Source: Stenopsyche tienmushanensis (Eukaryota; Arthropoda; Insecta; Trichoptera; Stenopsychidae). From it: DNA of 64,000 nucleotides. The notes under the pieces are model-generated. The model worked only from the letters and a program-made list of their open reading frames with translations, was not told the origin of the DNA and did no database searches. The translations under genes and the position numbers were made by a program. Below, piece by piece: positions 24,361 to 37,272 of the stretch (position 1 is its first letter; each line of letters starts with the position of its first letter). The stretch is taken from the NCBI GenBank assembly GCA_008973525.1, contig WACJ01000516.1, forward strand, positions 1,736,001 through 1,800,000, in the 5' to 3' direction.

Positions 24361-27300
24361 AGGGATAAGTATGTATGTTTTTTGAAGTACCGTTTATTTG
24401 TGTTCATTAGGTCTTTATTTTGTTGCAATATCTTTTAAAAAGTTGTTCGAGCGTCAAATATGCTTCGTTCTAATGCCAAGTATGTATGTTATATGATGTT
24501 TATAATTGGAAAAGAAATCCATTTTGCTTTTGAAAAGAAAATCCGAATTTTTTCATAGGGATTTAAAGAACACACAGCTTATACAAAAGATAATAAGGGA
24601 GGAATTTGAGCTTCCAAGACCCACAATTCATTATGTTTTTCTTTATAAACAAATAATTGAATGATATTTTAAATCTAGATTATTTTCAGTCTCACCATTT
24701 GACTGAATTTTAGTCGAATTGTCTTTTCACGTTCTTAGTGGTCAACCCACTGATCTTTTTCCTTCTGAATCGCTTAAAAGGATTTTCGTTCAAAATTTAT
24801 GATAGGGTGTTTCTTTTAAGTATCCAAGATACTGCGACCGAAGCTTTCCAGTTGAATATATGAAACTTCCCATATCGTCCATTAAAGTTACTTGTTTCAA
24901 AAGGAAGGCATAACTGAAAAAGTATTTTTTTTGTAGGGGGATAAAATACGAAATATCGTTATTGATTGTTTCATTTTTTTTATCTATACCATAGTCAATA
25001 AATGTATTTAGATAGTTCGTTGATGCATTGAACTTGTCAAAATTGTAGCTGTTGATTGATTAAGTTCATTCATTATTGACGACTCGATACAATTACTATT
25101 GCTTCTGTGACAAATTGTACACATTGAAGTGATTATTGTATCCAGAATTAATATAGCATTATTGTTACATTGCTGAATTATAACGCTATAACGTGAACGA
25201 CTACGATGAATTTAATAGCTTCGTATATTGAGTTCTTAAGAAATAATTAGTATTTTAGAACAAAAAAGGAGCGTTTACCTAAATCCTGTCCTTTCACCAG
25301 TAAATATATGTTTTATTTATATTTATCTAAAATATTCACCCCGTTTGCTCTATTGACATATTTTTTATTTGATTAACGTACATAAGATACGTTGCTTTTA
25401 TTTATCTTAATTTAAAGAAATGTTCTAATCTCTAAATATGCAATAAAAAATCGTAACTTTTTATTAAATTTGAAGCTTAAGATTAAAGTCTTTCCTTTAA
25501 TTGGTCAATTTATAATAACGTATAACACTTAGTTTGTATGGTGACAAAATATTCCTCTTTAATTTTTAATTGCGGCATTAACCATTTTTAATTATATTTT
25601 TGAACGATCTTATAAGGATTCTTAATCCTGCTTGTATCCTTTATCCTTTAAAGTTTCTACACAATAATATTTTAATTTTTGAATGGTCTAAATTAATTTC
25701 GCCTAATTGGAACAATGGAACTGTATTGTAATGATTTACCCTTTGCATGTAAGGCTTCAACGCCCAAGTATTTTAAGTCCTGGCAAGGATACAATGTATT
25801 GAAAAAACTTAGTATATTATTAATACTATCCAGGGCATAAATCCAAGGGTCTTTTTTAATACGTTTCAAAAAGTATTTTTAAGAAATTTCTTTCAATTTA
25901 TTCTCTGGAGTGAATCCGCTGTGTAAAAATAAAAAAGGTGTATATTTTTATTATAGTGGTATTGCAGCTTGTGTTCGTTCTATTTTGGTATAGTTTGCTA
26001 ACCCAAGTTGCTTTCTGGAATTTAATGAATGTTCTGCTCTTGGTGTTATTACGATCATAAAGAAATCACAAACATCGCAGAGTAATTTACGATGACGTAA
26101 GTAATATCTAATATTCGTATTACGTAGTATTTTTTACGCATTTAAACAGGCCGAACAGATAGTTATGAATTCTGCCAGAGATGTAATAATTCATAGTTAT
26201 GTTCTGTACCGTATATAAATAAAAGTGTTTTTATCTTCGAAATACTCCCTCGGATACCATCAGGGTTGCATGTAGTAAAACAGAAAAATTTAGTGCTTCC
26301 CTGTTTATAGACACAGCCGTGTTTATTTGATTTATTCTCTTCCGCGGTTACGTCTTCTCGGCTTAAGTAAATTAGTATCGGTTCTTCTATTGTTATGCCA
26401 AATAGAATATTGGGTGGCGCGGGTTCACACCATATCTCTATTAGGAAAATCAGCCTGTCTAATTTGTCGCCTTTGAATATTGAGTTGTTACAAATCAAAC
26501 AGAACCAAGGCGGCTTTAATTAGATCTATTCTGAAACTTAGCTCCAAAGTTTGCAAGTGTGGCTCATCATAAGATTTACAAAGGATTTATATGAGCCGAT
26601 ATACGTGACTTTGCCAAACGTGACTTATTGTCGGCTTCGGTTTAACGATGCCGCACATATGTATGCGCAATCAAGGCTGATCTTTTTTGTTTCGGAGCCT
26701 TAATTAAAGTTTTCCTCGACGAATAAGATCATCTAACTTTTAACAAGCATTTACAATTTTGCAAACAAAGAATGCGGTTTTTTGGAGACGTTTAAACTGA
26801 GTTCCAAAATATATTTTCGATTATTATTTTTTAGTCCTATTTTGATATAATTATACCATTTTATATATGTATAGTAACTTCAATACGATTATTTTTCAAA
26901 ATATAACTTCCTTTTAATGATGAAATTTTTACCTAATTATTTTTTGGAGTTGGCTTGGATTATATATTTTTTAATTCATAAATTAAATATTATTAAAAAA
27001 ATATCCATGGATTTCTAGTTAAACATAGGTGCTTTAAGAAAAATTATTTAAAAAATAATATTCTACTGATGTATCCAACAACTAATCACAAAAGCTGGTT
27101 AGTGACCATAACACACTTTTATTGCATATTGAGTGAGATGGCTATTCAAAGGAAAACCACTATTGAAGCTTTTTGAACTTCGTACTGAGCTATTGGAGTT
27201 CTTTAAGCCACAAAACAATAATTCAGGTCAAAATAAATCCTTTTCAGTTCAATATAATATTTTTCTGCATCTTCACAATTCTACTTTCTGGTAGTACACT

Positions 27301-27980
27301 ACTGAAAACTGTTCTGTATGATTTTTTCTAGTAGCTGTCTCGAAAGCTTAGTAACTTTTTTTCTTCACCCCAATAACTGGTTCGTAGTGGCTTTTTTGAG
27401 TTTAGAAGAAATCACTATAAGCGAATAGGGAAGGCTTATAAACACTAGTAATCTTTAGAAAATCGTAATCTTGTATAAAGTTTATTGTCGTATAATTACT
27501 ATTTGATCTCTCCAGCTATCACATAATTAAGAAATAGTATAAAAATTCAAAACTAAAGAGTTTGTAGAAAACATGCGAATATAAACTGACGATTAAAACA
27601 GATTTATTTAATGCTTACAACGACTTAAATATATAAATATTTTGTGCTATATAATAATGAGATTTCCCCTGGACATAATCCTTCATATTAAACCGTTTCC
27701 TACTAATGGTCACTGGAAATGATACTAATCTGATTGTGGCACGATAAAAAATATTGCACACTTGTGGTAATGTTTTATTCAAACTGCCTTAATTTTTAAA
27801 CACGTTTATGAGGTCAAGTTTATCGATGTGAGAAAAAATACTTATTTTTGACCGATGTTGACATGTTTTCTTCAATAGACTGTTTTAATTTGTCTTGAAG
27901 ACATTATCCTTTGAGATAGTTTGGTTGGTAGCAGCTCGTAATATATAATTTACTCCATATTCCACAAAGCTTCCACAAAG

Positions 27981-28032
27981 ACGGTGTCGACCCATCTGCT
28001 ATGCAGATGATGTCTTGCTAAATTTATGCATT
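27981..28032 (+). pseudogene. LINE reverse transcriptase remnant (YADD motif)
   Basis: One frame reads RCRPICYADDVLLNLCIL. YADD followed by hydrophobic residues is the catalytic motif of reverse transcriptases, with YADD at 28000-28011. Only this short block is recognisable; flanking frames are broken and no other RT motif was seen. The assignment rests on one motif and could be chance. Confidence 0.35.
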
Positions 28033-31000
28033 CTTAATATTTTCATATGAAATTAATTTTTCATCAGTAACAACTCGATTTATATTGATAAGCTTATATT
28101 TGTTGTTCCAGTATTTATTTGAAATATTGTTAATAATTTGCAGATTATGATTGCCGGTGGAATTAACTATTGATTATATTATAATAGTATAATTGTATTT
28201 TTATTATATTTTTAGCAAATCATTATCAGACTCGTAATGACACCATGACCTTGTCATACAATTTAAAAATGATTAACAAAGTTGGCGGAGATCAATGCGC
28301 TGAAAGGTTGAGAATCGTTAGTGCAAGTAATGGTGTGAAAAACACATTTTTTCATAAAAGATCTCAAAAAGTGACATTGCTTTTTATGCATAGCTTAAGA
28401 TATTAAAAAGTCGTTTATACTTGTTTTCTTTTCAGAGTATCTTTCCCTTAATTTGCGTTTGTTAATGAGTTTGAATAAAAATTTCGTACCGAGAAAACCC
28501 AGTTTTGCGAAAATAATTAAAGGGATCCTTTCCCAGCGCGGTGATATCTTGTACATAAATTTAACTTGGAGACAATTAATATAAAAACGTGTTCAAAATT
28601 ATATTTCAAGTATTAAAGATCGTATTCAGATTAAAATTTTCCAGTTGTATCTAGCTTTTTGTGTTGGAAAATTTACTTATAATTAGGATATTTAGCAATA
28701 TTATTTGTTAGTTGGGCTTGGGGATTTAATGACCACGAAAATAAGTTAAACACAGGTACTAACTTTGACTGTTAAACCGGTTTTATTATACACATTTTCA
28801 ATTGACAAAAAATAAAATTCAATTACTTTAATATAGTTTCAATTCAAATGTATTGAATACCGCGCTAAAATGTTAAGATCGTTTGAAACTATATTTTTAT
28901 TTATTGATGATAGCTGTTCCCATGTCATTATTTTCACTAAATATTTTGCAATGTAAATATTTGTTAGCTAGATTAAGCCGATTGGAAGATTGTCTATCTA
29001 AAATAATAAAGAGTTGTTCTGCGATTTACAGTTTAGAATCACAATAACACTTCTTCTTTTGCTTAAATTCACTTTAATAGGATTTAGACTATTAAAATGA
29101 AAAAAAATCTTTAAGTGTTGATTTTTATAAATACACAATGACGCTGAGTTGTTGGAATATTCAAGATCTACAACTAATTAACTTATATATTTACAGAATA
29201 ATATCTAAATAATTTACAATCACATCGGTAGCAAGGTCGTAGTATAAAGGCACCCTTACACGTTTAAATGCTCTTTGGGAATTCGGTGCAGAACGAGGTG
29301 ATTATTTTTTTAAAATTTTCGAATTTACTGTACAAAGTATATATTTTCATAAACTTTTATTTAATTGTATGGGTGTAACGTTTTGTGTCATCTATAGCCA
29401 TTATTTAAAATTATTGCGTAAAATAAAAATTTAACTTGTATGATAAATAAAAATATAAATGTAAATACACACAAATTACAATACTATATTTTTCAAAAAG
29501 CGTTTGTTTCTGCTCACAATTCACTATGTCACTTTGTTATGAATAAGAACAGAATGAGTGTCTAGAAGTCGAGGCTCGATTGTTCGCGTTGTCTTGAGAA
29601 AAGGCGTTTGTTTTGATAATTAACACATTGTATGCGGGAGACGAGGATTAGTTCTCGGCGCGCCACTCGTTGAGCGTAGGAGACTAATCTCAATTGACGA
29701 AAAACCCAAGGCAATTGCGGGTGACTGTGATTATAGTTCTTTTAATTTGGCTATAGACATCTAATTATGCTATTTTAAGGGATCATCTAACTTTGAGGGC
29801 CCAAATAATAGACAATTTTTTTTCACAGTAAATACACCGTATAATTAAATGAATATTTTTGAGATTTGTTATGGCACTCTTATATAATACTAATAAAATA
29901 AATTCGTAATTAAAAAAATGTATATTATATCGTTTTTAAAGCATCAATATGACATGTCAAAAAATATGCAAGTGTGGAACAATTAATAGGCAAAAATAGC
30001 TGAACAACATAAAGCAAATGCTATGCATGTTTAACATTAAGAAACATTTCCCAAAAAATAATGAATTTGGAAACATTCACTTATTCAGCTATATTAAATA
30101 CAGTTGCATTGCAAATTTGCTATCAATTGTATATTCGATGTAATTGAATATTTATTGTGCGAATATAAACGCTCGATCGATTTGCAGACATTTTGATGGA
30201 AGGTTTTATCATTATCATGTCTTTTGTCGCAAACTTATTTCATTATAATGGAACTTTCTCTTGTACGACGAAATCCAGGGGTTTCACCGTACAAATTTGA
30301 TAATATTCTAGCAATTTGAAATTATGCATTACGTAATAATATTCACGGTTTACCTTGATCTTCTACATGGCAAAATATTTGTGTCTTAATAGAATTCCGT
30401 GTAATCTAAGCGTTTAGCCATTGTATTATGATTTGTAACAAGCGCTGAATGTCTTCGCGCGAGTCATGACAGTTGCGATGTAATGTTGATTAAATCAGCG
30501 CCGTCTAAACTTTGCACATTCATAATCGCTAAAATTTTAATCAAATCCAATGTCTGAAAGATTCTTCGCGAAAATGTAATGGGATAAGTTTTTTCATACA
30601 TCGAAAATCGTACGATCCCAAAACATCCAAGTTTTAATGAGACTTTTTATTGCGTATAAAACTGAGAATAGTCTCTTGTGCGTTAATTCGGCGGGAAATA
30701 TGTATTGTTATTTATTTTGTTATAGTAGCAAAGAGCATGTTTTGTAATACAAATGATATCACGAATGATTAATTTATGAGATTAAATTATTTTAATATGC
30801 CGTAACGTTTTGCACGGAACTCATTTAAATGAACTGAGCGATTACGTTTTTATGTTTAACACGTAAAACGTCACTGCGTTAAATGATGGCATTATTCAAA
30901 CAAAGGTGTATTTCGGAAACATAAAATTTACGTTTTTAGCACTTGCTTTTTCAGCATTTTTCAAACTAGGGGCTCGCTAGATACACAGGGGAGACAAACG

Positions 31001-33607
31001 ACAGTAATTTTTTATGATTTTTTTAAATTAGCACTTAAGTATTTTCAAAAATGCATGACTCTTAATGTGGATAATTTATTTATAATAGCGAACTAACATT
31101 GCGTACTAGCATTGAATATGTTATCGCCCTTTGATGAGTATTTTCGCGTATTGGCGTTTGAATTCAAAATAATACAGAAAGAGCATTCTCTCTTAATACA
31201 TTCGAAAAATTTGGAAGTTCGTTAAGTGAAGAATTATTACATACAATAAAAAAGAGACTGAACGAACTCCGACATAAAAATATTAATAACACTCTTGTTA
31301 TGTTTATAAAGTGGAAATGTTCCCAGTTCTAATGAACATTTTCGATACTCAAACAAATATGAGCCTATTTCTTTGGCACAGAGTATTATTAATGATGAAT
31401 TTTTAAATAACTCACAGGACTCTGGTATGGAAATGACAGCTCTTTTAAAATTTCAAGCATTGGATGTTATAATCAGACGAAAGCAAGGTACTGTGACCAA
31501 ATGTGATACATATTTAGATACAATAGGGCATTTGTTATATATAGCGAAACCCTAAAAATATTTACTAGAAATACACGTTTTTCCGTATTTTTCACGTCAA
31601 TTTTATATTTGCGTTTTATTTTAGTACGGGTATTAACTTATTTTATACTTTCTATCACTATTTATGTCAGAGATATTCAAAACGGTGTAGATCTACCACA
31701 TAAGAAGCGATCTTGATGTTAGAGTATAACATACAGGTAAATAAGCTTAGTCACAAAATTTTGTTTCAATTAGTTGTTAATGACGATATGTATCCAATTT
31801 TAATAGAGGATAACATGAAGTATATCTACAGACGAAATGCACTTTAATTAGATCAAAGAGGAGGTTTATAGTAATTTTTAATTAATTTTAGGTTGAATTT
31901 TCGTTACTAAGGCAATTAGGATACATTTAGTTCGTGATGATGTAAACCTTATTTTGAGACAATATAACACGGACGTAATGGTTCGTTCCATGGATCGCTA
32001 TTAAATTTTGCGTTACACTTGGGAAGTCCGCCACCGAAACTTTTCTATTAATTCAGTAGGTCTTTGAGACTGATTGGTTGTTCATATCACAAGTTCTCCG
32101 ATGGCAGCAAGTTATTTAAAAGTGGCCGAGAGGAGATCGTCGACGACATCTCGGAAAAGGTCTTCTAGGATGCTTTCCAGGCCTGGTAACACCTGCCTTC
32201 CTAGATATATATCAACACAGGAGGGTACTAATTCGAAGATTTTTGACTAATTGTACAAATATATATTCAATATATTAATGTGGACGCATTACTATATGAA
32301 CGCATCCTGTATGTATGTATATTTGTGTTTTACACTAGATATAGTTATTGACAACATCTCTCCAGTGCAAATGTCATGTACTTATATTCAGGCACATATC
32401 ATTCTTTAACATCTCCCCCCTCTGAAAAAAGCCCTTATAATTTATTTGTTTTGAAAAATCTCTTTTCGTTTTCAGACCTTTCCGTGTGATTTATCGAGAG
32501 AACGAAGCCTTTCAAAAAATTGGGACGATCGTAAAGTTTGGCATGAAATATAACGATCACATTCTTCACAATATTCGCGCACATGGTGTCATATAATTTA
32601 AACATGTAAATTGAAAATAGTTGATACAATGTAATGTAATTTTTCGGCGAGGAAGTTGAAGGTCTCTACTCGATTTTCGTCTTGTAGGCGCAGAAAATGT
32701 GTGCGGATTTATTATTTAAAATATCGTAATTTTTAGTCGCCGTAAATGTATTCTTTTTTGCCATAAAAATACAAAATTGTTCCTGTAGGGTATTTCTGTG
32801 TCGCTTTCATCGTCCTAAAAGCTTTTTGCCTTAATAAACATTAATGTTTTATTTAGTTGTTGGGAGCTTTATGAATTAATGGAAAAATAATATCCATGTT
32901 CTTAGAGCGTAAGTAACCAATAAAAATAATTTTGCAGTGTAAGAGATCGTTTAAATAAATAATGCATGCAAATTTAATTTCTGAAATGTATCAAAATATT
33001 AATTTGATTAATTATCCAGTATCAGATGCTTCCATTGCAGTGAGCAACATCCAACTCGCTAGTCTATGTAGTTGTATTATTTGAGATAAGGATAAGGAAT
33101 GAAATATACATAACGTATCAATATTTTTTATGTAACAAGGAATAATTTGTATTAATTTGTATGTATCCATACTTCCTATAAAATATTTACAACAGCTAGT
33201 CTCAAAATCTTTCCTTCTTATTATAATATAATTGGTAAAAATAGAATAGGAATACAAAATCATAATAAATTATCCAATCAAAGAACAGATCTTATTTTTG
33301 TTGAATAATCATTATCATATTAATATTTCAAGGAAATGTGATGTTTTTACACGTATGTTATTTTTTCATGGTTAATATGCGTTATGTGATATTTTGGGAG
33401 TTAATGTAAATTATGAATGCAAAATCTCTCAGTAATAGAATAAGGCACTCTGGCCTTTCAATTAATAAGTCATACTTTGAGTATACGTGTTTTAAGTGAT
33501 ATAAAAAGGTGCTGATTAGGAATTTACAGACGTGATACTTGTACTAATTTATTTTTAAATTCATTTTTTTTATAGTAAATCAAGAAAAGACTATAGATTT
33601 TTTTTTG

Positions 33608-33780
33608 TAGGGATATAAACATTTTATGTGGTATTTTCCTATTGGGCTTGCAATTAATTAGGGTAAAATATTTGGGTAATATTTTTAGGAATTTATGATT
33701 TTTTTAAAATATTTTAAATGAATTTTTTTTATTATTGCAATTCAATTATTCATATTTGGTCGAAATAAGTTCTTGGGGCT
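33608..33780 (-). repeat. SINE body copy 4
   Basis: On the + strand it starts TAGGGATATAAACATTTTAT, then GTGGTATTTTCCTATTGGGC, and matches the shared SINE body block. Similarity continues to TTTATTATTGCAATTCAATT, which aligns with TTTATTATTGTTGCAAATCC in the complete copy at 20983-21540. The tRNA-like head is missing; the TIR element at 33787 begins just after it. Confidence 0.55.
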
Positions 33781-33786
33781 TATATA

Positions 33787-34034
33787 GGGATGCGGCAGGG
33801 AAACTACCTTATTTAAAAAATTAATACCGCAACCAGTGCAGGAGATACCATGTTGATTTTTTCCCATGTTACAGAGAGATATTTAAAGACAGTCTACTAC
33901 ATGATCGTTACTAAACCTACACGATAGAAAAAGTTAGGCCTCGCTCTTTCGAATGAGCATCATCAGAGCGTTCTCAGAATAACTGTCGCTTCAGGGCGGG
34001 CGTTTCAAATAAGGAAGTTTCTCTGCCGCATCCC
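33787..34034. mobile_element. 248-bp MITE-like element with 28-bp TIRs
   Basis: The left arm 33787-33814 starts GGGATGCGGCAGGGAAACTA. The right arm 34007-34034, reverse-complemented, starts GGGATGCGGCAGAGAAACTT. The arms match at 26 of 28 positions. The interior has no open frame, which fits a non-autonomous DNA transposon. TATA-like sequence flanks both ends, but the target-site duplication is not clear. I do not recognise the superfamily from the termini. Confidence 0.7.
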
Positions 34035-34089
34035 CGTATAAAGAAATGTTCAGCAGACTTAAAAACCATCTCCTTTGTAAAGATAAAAA

Positions 34090-34535
34090 TTATGTGCCTG
34101 ATGATTCGCAATATTTTAGTATGATTGTTATACTTTTTTTAACCATTTTAATCGCCTTTGTATTTACTTTTGATTTATTCCCCAATACGTTTTTCAGACC
34201 ATGATAGCACCGGTTACCGTGTTGAACCCTGGAGATTATTTCGTTATTGATTGAGTTTTTCTCCGTGAGGATATATCCAAGGTATTTGAATTCTCGGACC
34301 CTTTCAATATTTTTACTGTGGACATTCATGGAGGTGTTACCTCCAGCATTCACCCTCGATAATACCATATATTTAATTTTTTCGTAATTAATTTCCATGC
34401 CGAAATTAACAGCAGCTCCGTCGATAGACGTAAGTGCCGCCAAAGCCTCCGACTTCGATTTATCCATGACGTCTTCCCTATTTCAAGAACTCCGCCGGGA
34501 TGCCATCCACCCCGCGGACCCCGCAAGTAGGTCTC
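34090..34535 (-). pseudogene. LINE (non-LTR) reverse transcriptase fragment
   Basis: The minus-strand frame from 34467 to 34090 contains FGMEINYEKIKYMVLSR, then RVREFKYLGYILTEKNS and NEIISRVQHGNRCYHGLKN. This is the region after the YADD motif in non-LTR reverse transcriptases (..G..IN..KTKYM..SR...V..FKYLG..I...N....EI..RI..GNRCY..L). Just upstream on the same strand (34511-34488) is VDGIPAEFLK and a stop, matching the conserved GPDGIPAELLK at the start of the RT domain. The catalytic core between the two is deleted, so the copy is internally deleted and dead. Confidence 0.75.
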
Positions 34536-34608
34536 AAACTCAGTCAGAGTCAGAGGAGTAGTAAAGGATATAGACTAATAGAATCCTTCGAACCATTTTG
34601 GATAGGGC

Positions 34609-34648
34609 CGAATGGTAGCAGACTCGGCTTGTCGTCTGCTACCATTCG
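34609..34648. repeat. 15-bp perfect inverted repeat
   Basis: CGAATGGTAGCAGAC (34609-34623) and GTCTGCTACCATTCG (34634-34648) form a perfect stem around the 10-base loop TCGGCTTGTC. It is GC-rich within AT-rich DNA. It abuts a LINE-like 3' end, so it may be a transposon end structure. A GGTTC block follows, but the fold is not that of a tRNA. Confidence 0.7.
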
Positions 34649-34651
34649 TCT

Positions 34652-34733
34652 GGTTCTAAGCAATTGGAGGGAAGAGGCTCAAGACAGACGAAAATGGCAA
34701 AATGCGTTTTCGGTGGCCAGGGTTGTCTTATAG
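34652..34733 (+). pseudogene. LINE ORF2 C-terminal fragment
   Basis: The frame ends LSNWREEAQDRRKWQNAF, then SVARVVL and a stop. The pattern NWR..AQDR..W is typical of the extreme C-terminus of non-LTR retrotransposon ORF2 proteins. It points away from the RT fragment at 34090-34535 on the other strand, so the two are an inverted pair or separate insertions. Confidence 0.4.
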
Positions 34734-37272
34734 GGCTGACGGAGTCATCCAAAGTATTTATTTAGTATTTTCCAAATCTAGAGTATCTGATTAAATCTAT
34801 ATTTATGTCGGTACTACTATGAATCTGCGTTGGTGCTTTGAGAACTTCAGGATTCTCCATATGAAATTTTGGTTTCAAAGTGTATTTTTAGTCTAAATCC
34901 ATTTGGACAGTGATCCAAATTTCAAGTGCTCTCTCAAATGTGTAAAGAATCTGAGAGAAATCTTGAAGAAATATGCGCTTCTATTCTCAGGGCATCGACT
35001 GAATAAGGGGTGAAATGCAATAAAATGGAACTCCGATGCCGCTGAATCAATTATACTATTAGAATTCACTAAAATCATATATTGAAATTGGTTTATGAGA
35101 GCTTTCAGAATACATGTCAACATAGGGACGTTTCATAATTGCATGATATATTTTATGAACCAAAAGGTGAAAGGTGAACCCGAATACTAAGCTTCCAGGA
35201 ACTAATCCAATATATCAGCGTAGTATTGTATAATTTAGCGATGGTTAGTAGTATTTTAGCCGTGGTGTCTTCATTTGCCTCGCAGTTTTGAGCGCGCTCC
35301 TGTATGCATAATGTACATATCTTCGCCACAGTTATATTCCTTTTTTTAAATTTTAATACGATGGCTTTAGCTTAGCCATTCTGTTTTCAAACATGCCCTC
35401 ATTTCCACCTGATTTATATAGTTTGTCGCCGGTTTCGTTTAAATTTTCGATTACTCGGTCGCTCGCTGCAAATCGTAAATTATGCCACGGGGGCATGCAT
35501 AAATGGGCACGAAATGCTTGTTGCATTCGAAAAATTCAACTCTGCATTCGGATGTCGATTCGTCCCGAAGGAGGTCGCCTTGAATATTTTATCGATTCCT
35601 CGCGAAGAGGTCAGTGTTTTATGTGGCTGGAAATAAAACGAATATAGTTTTCCCTACCCGCAAACGACAAAGAACAAACGCTATCCGACCCCTCGGGACT
35701 CACACCCGGATGTACTTTGGGTTTTATATGCCAGGCGCGTGTTGTGCTGGAAAGTCAGGTGAAAAATGGAGATGTGACCTTTGCGATTGTGGATGACCTG
35801 AGAGTCCTTGATGACAAGTGAAAAATGATCCGGATACGTGATGACAAATTGTCGCCAACGTGAGAGGTTAGCGTCTTGGTCTTGCTTTATTAACTTTAAT
35901 TTATATACACGCTTCTTATCTGGCAATCGTCATGGGGATTCTCGGGAAGCATCCCTAGAGATATCTCGAGAGAAATCCTATACTATGAATGGGATTTTGG
36001 GTTATTTTATACCATAAAGTAGACATAATAAAAATGTGATTAAAAAAATGTTTCTTTTCAATTTGCCAATATTTATACGAGATTTTTTTTTATGATCTAA
36101 TCAACTTTACTGTATTGAAATATTTAATCTATAAATTTTTAGTATTGTGCTATTTGATAATTTGTTTACATCTAAAATTGAAGATTATAAAGTGAAATAT
36201 TCGCAGAAGTTTCTAACTTCCTATTTTTAACTTTTACTGAATAAGATATATATTATAATTATACTGTTTTTGTATATGAATAATAGTATAGTATGCCATT
36301 AGTATAAGGGATGTCATTTTAAAGCTTAAGTATACGTTGAATACACTATAAGTTTATTATTAATAATATAAACATAAAGTTGTGCGGGGTAAAATGACCA
36401 ATCTCCGAGGCAATAAGGTTAAATCGCCCTATAATAATTTGATCAACAATAAAGTGATACGTGTTCATTCAATCCAAATTGATAATCATTATTAAAATGG
36501 ATATAAATCTATTTCTGATCAGAATTGTTTGCATTAGTGATTAAATTTCGACCTAAATTGTATTCTATCTGGAAACTGTTGGACTATTTATTTGTATTTG
36601 TTTGGAATAATTTGTTCGGGGGCTTGTGGTGTAAACAAACCATTGGTTTAGATTAAAGCTTGAAAAGGCTTTTGGGTTTGAAATATAAATGCATTTTTAA
36701 TTGTTTCGATATTATCATGCAGTATTGGCGAATAAAGATAAAGAATAGATAATCGTCAAGTGATATTAATTGATAAAAGTTTGTAATTTTGTCGTCAGTG
36801 TGTCCGTGGAAACAATATACAATCTAAAATTATATTCTGAACATGATATTTTAATTCCTTATTCATATAATGTAATAGATACTAATCTATTAAATACTAT
36901 TCTTTAATAAATTTAATGTATGTATTATTGGTTATTGGGTCGAAAGTTTTATGCATCTTTATTCAAATGTGCAGTTTAATGGATGTTGGTCAATAGATAT
37001 TTTCCATCTTAATCTATTTTTCTTTGTCTATATATTTAATCATTCGGTTGACTGATATGTTAAAATTAGCAACGAAACTTTCTTTGAGGTTTCTCTGCTT
37101 TTAAGTATGCTATATGAAGGTTCTCATTAGTAAACAGCAGTGTAATGGCTTTCATCGTAGATATTCCTAATGAGTCGTTTTTTTATACACAGCTTTCAAC
37201 ATCTTCCTTTTAACAAGATATTTTCACTTTGACTATTTGATAATTAATTAATATTTTTTTTTTCTGTTTCAG

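Larger units (their letters stand above)
7913..37272 (+). other. CASK: 29.4-kb CASK intron (exon B to exon C)
   Basis: Very long intron with donor GTATGT and acceptor TTTTTTTCTGTTTCAG. It is the main reservoir of mobile DNA in the window: mariner remnants (8582-9185, 10415-10543, 14031-14217, 18183-18405, possibly 32109-32165), tRNA-derived SINE pieces (12214, 12390, 16750, 19924, 20983-21540, 33608), LINE fragments (27981-28032, 34090-34733) and a TIR element (33787-34034). It also carries a candidate alternative first exon at 23283-23348. Locally GC-richer patches without recognisable genes lie at about 15000-15230, 17830-17970, 22990-23350, 29560-29720 and 35270-35800; these could be conserved regulatory DNA. 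Confidence 0.9.

Noticed and set aside
26163..26498. 111-codon minus-strand open frame
   Set aside because: No recognisable domain, no splice context and no support for a gene within the CASK intron.
31193..31555. Two adjacent coding-like stretches, one ending LYIAKP
   Set aside because: I considered a hAT/ZBED transposase end, but no diagnostic motif is present.
34605..34660. tRNA-Leu/Ser-like gene
   Set aside because: GGCCGAATGG and GGTTC look suggestive, but the middle is one continuous 15-bp stem incompatible with a cloverleaf.
35614..35760. Possible alternative exon ending in GTCAG|GTGAAA
   Set aside because: The upstream boundary is unclear and the translated sequence has no recognisable feature; much weaker than the 23283 and 41742 candidates.
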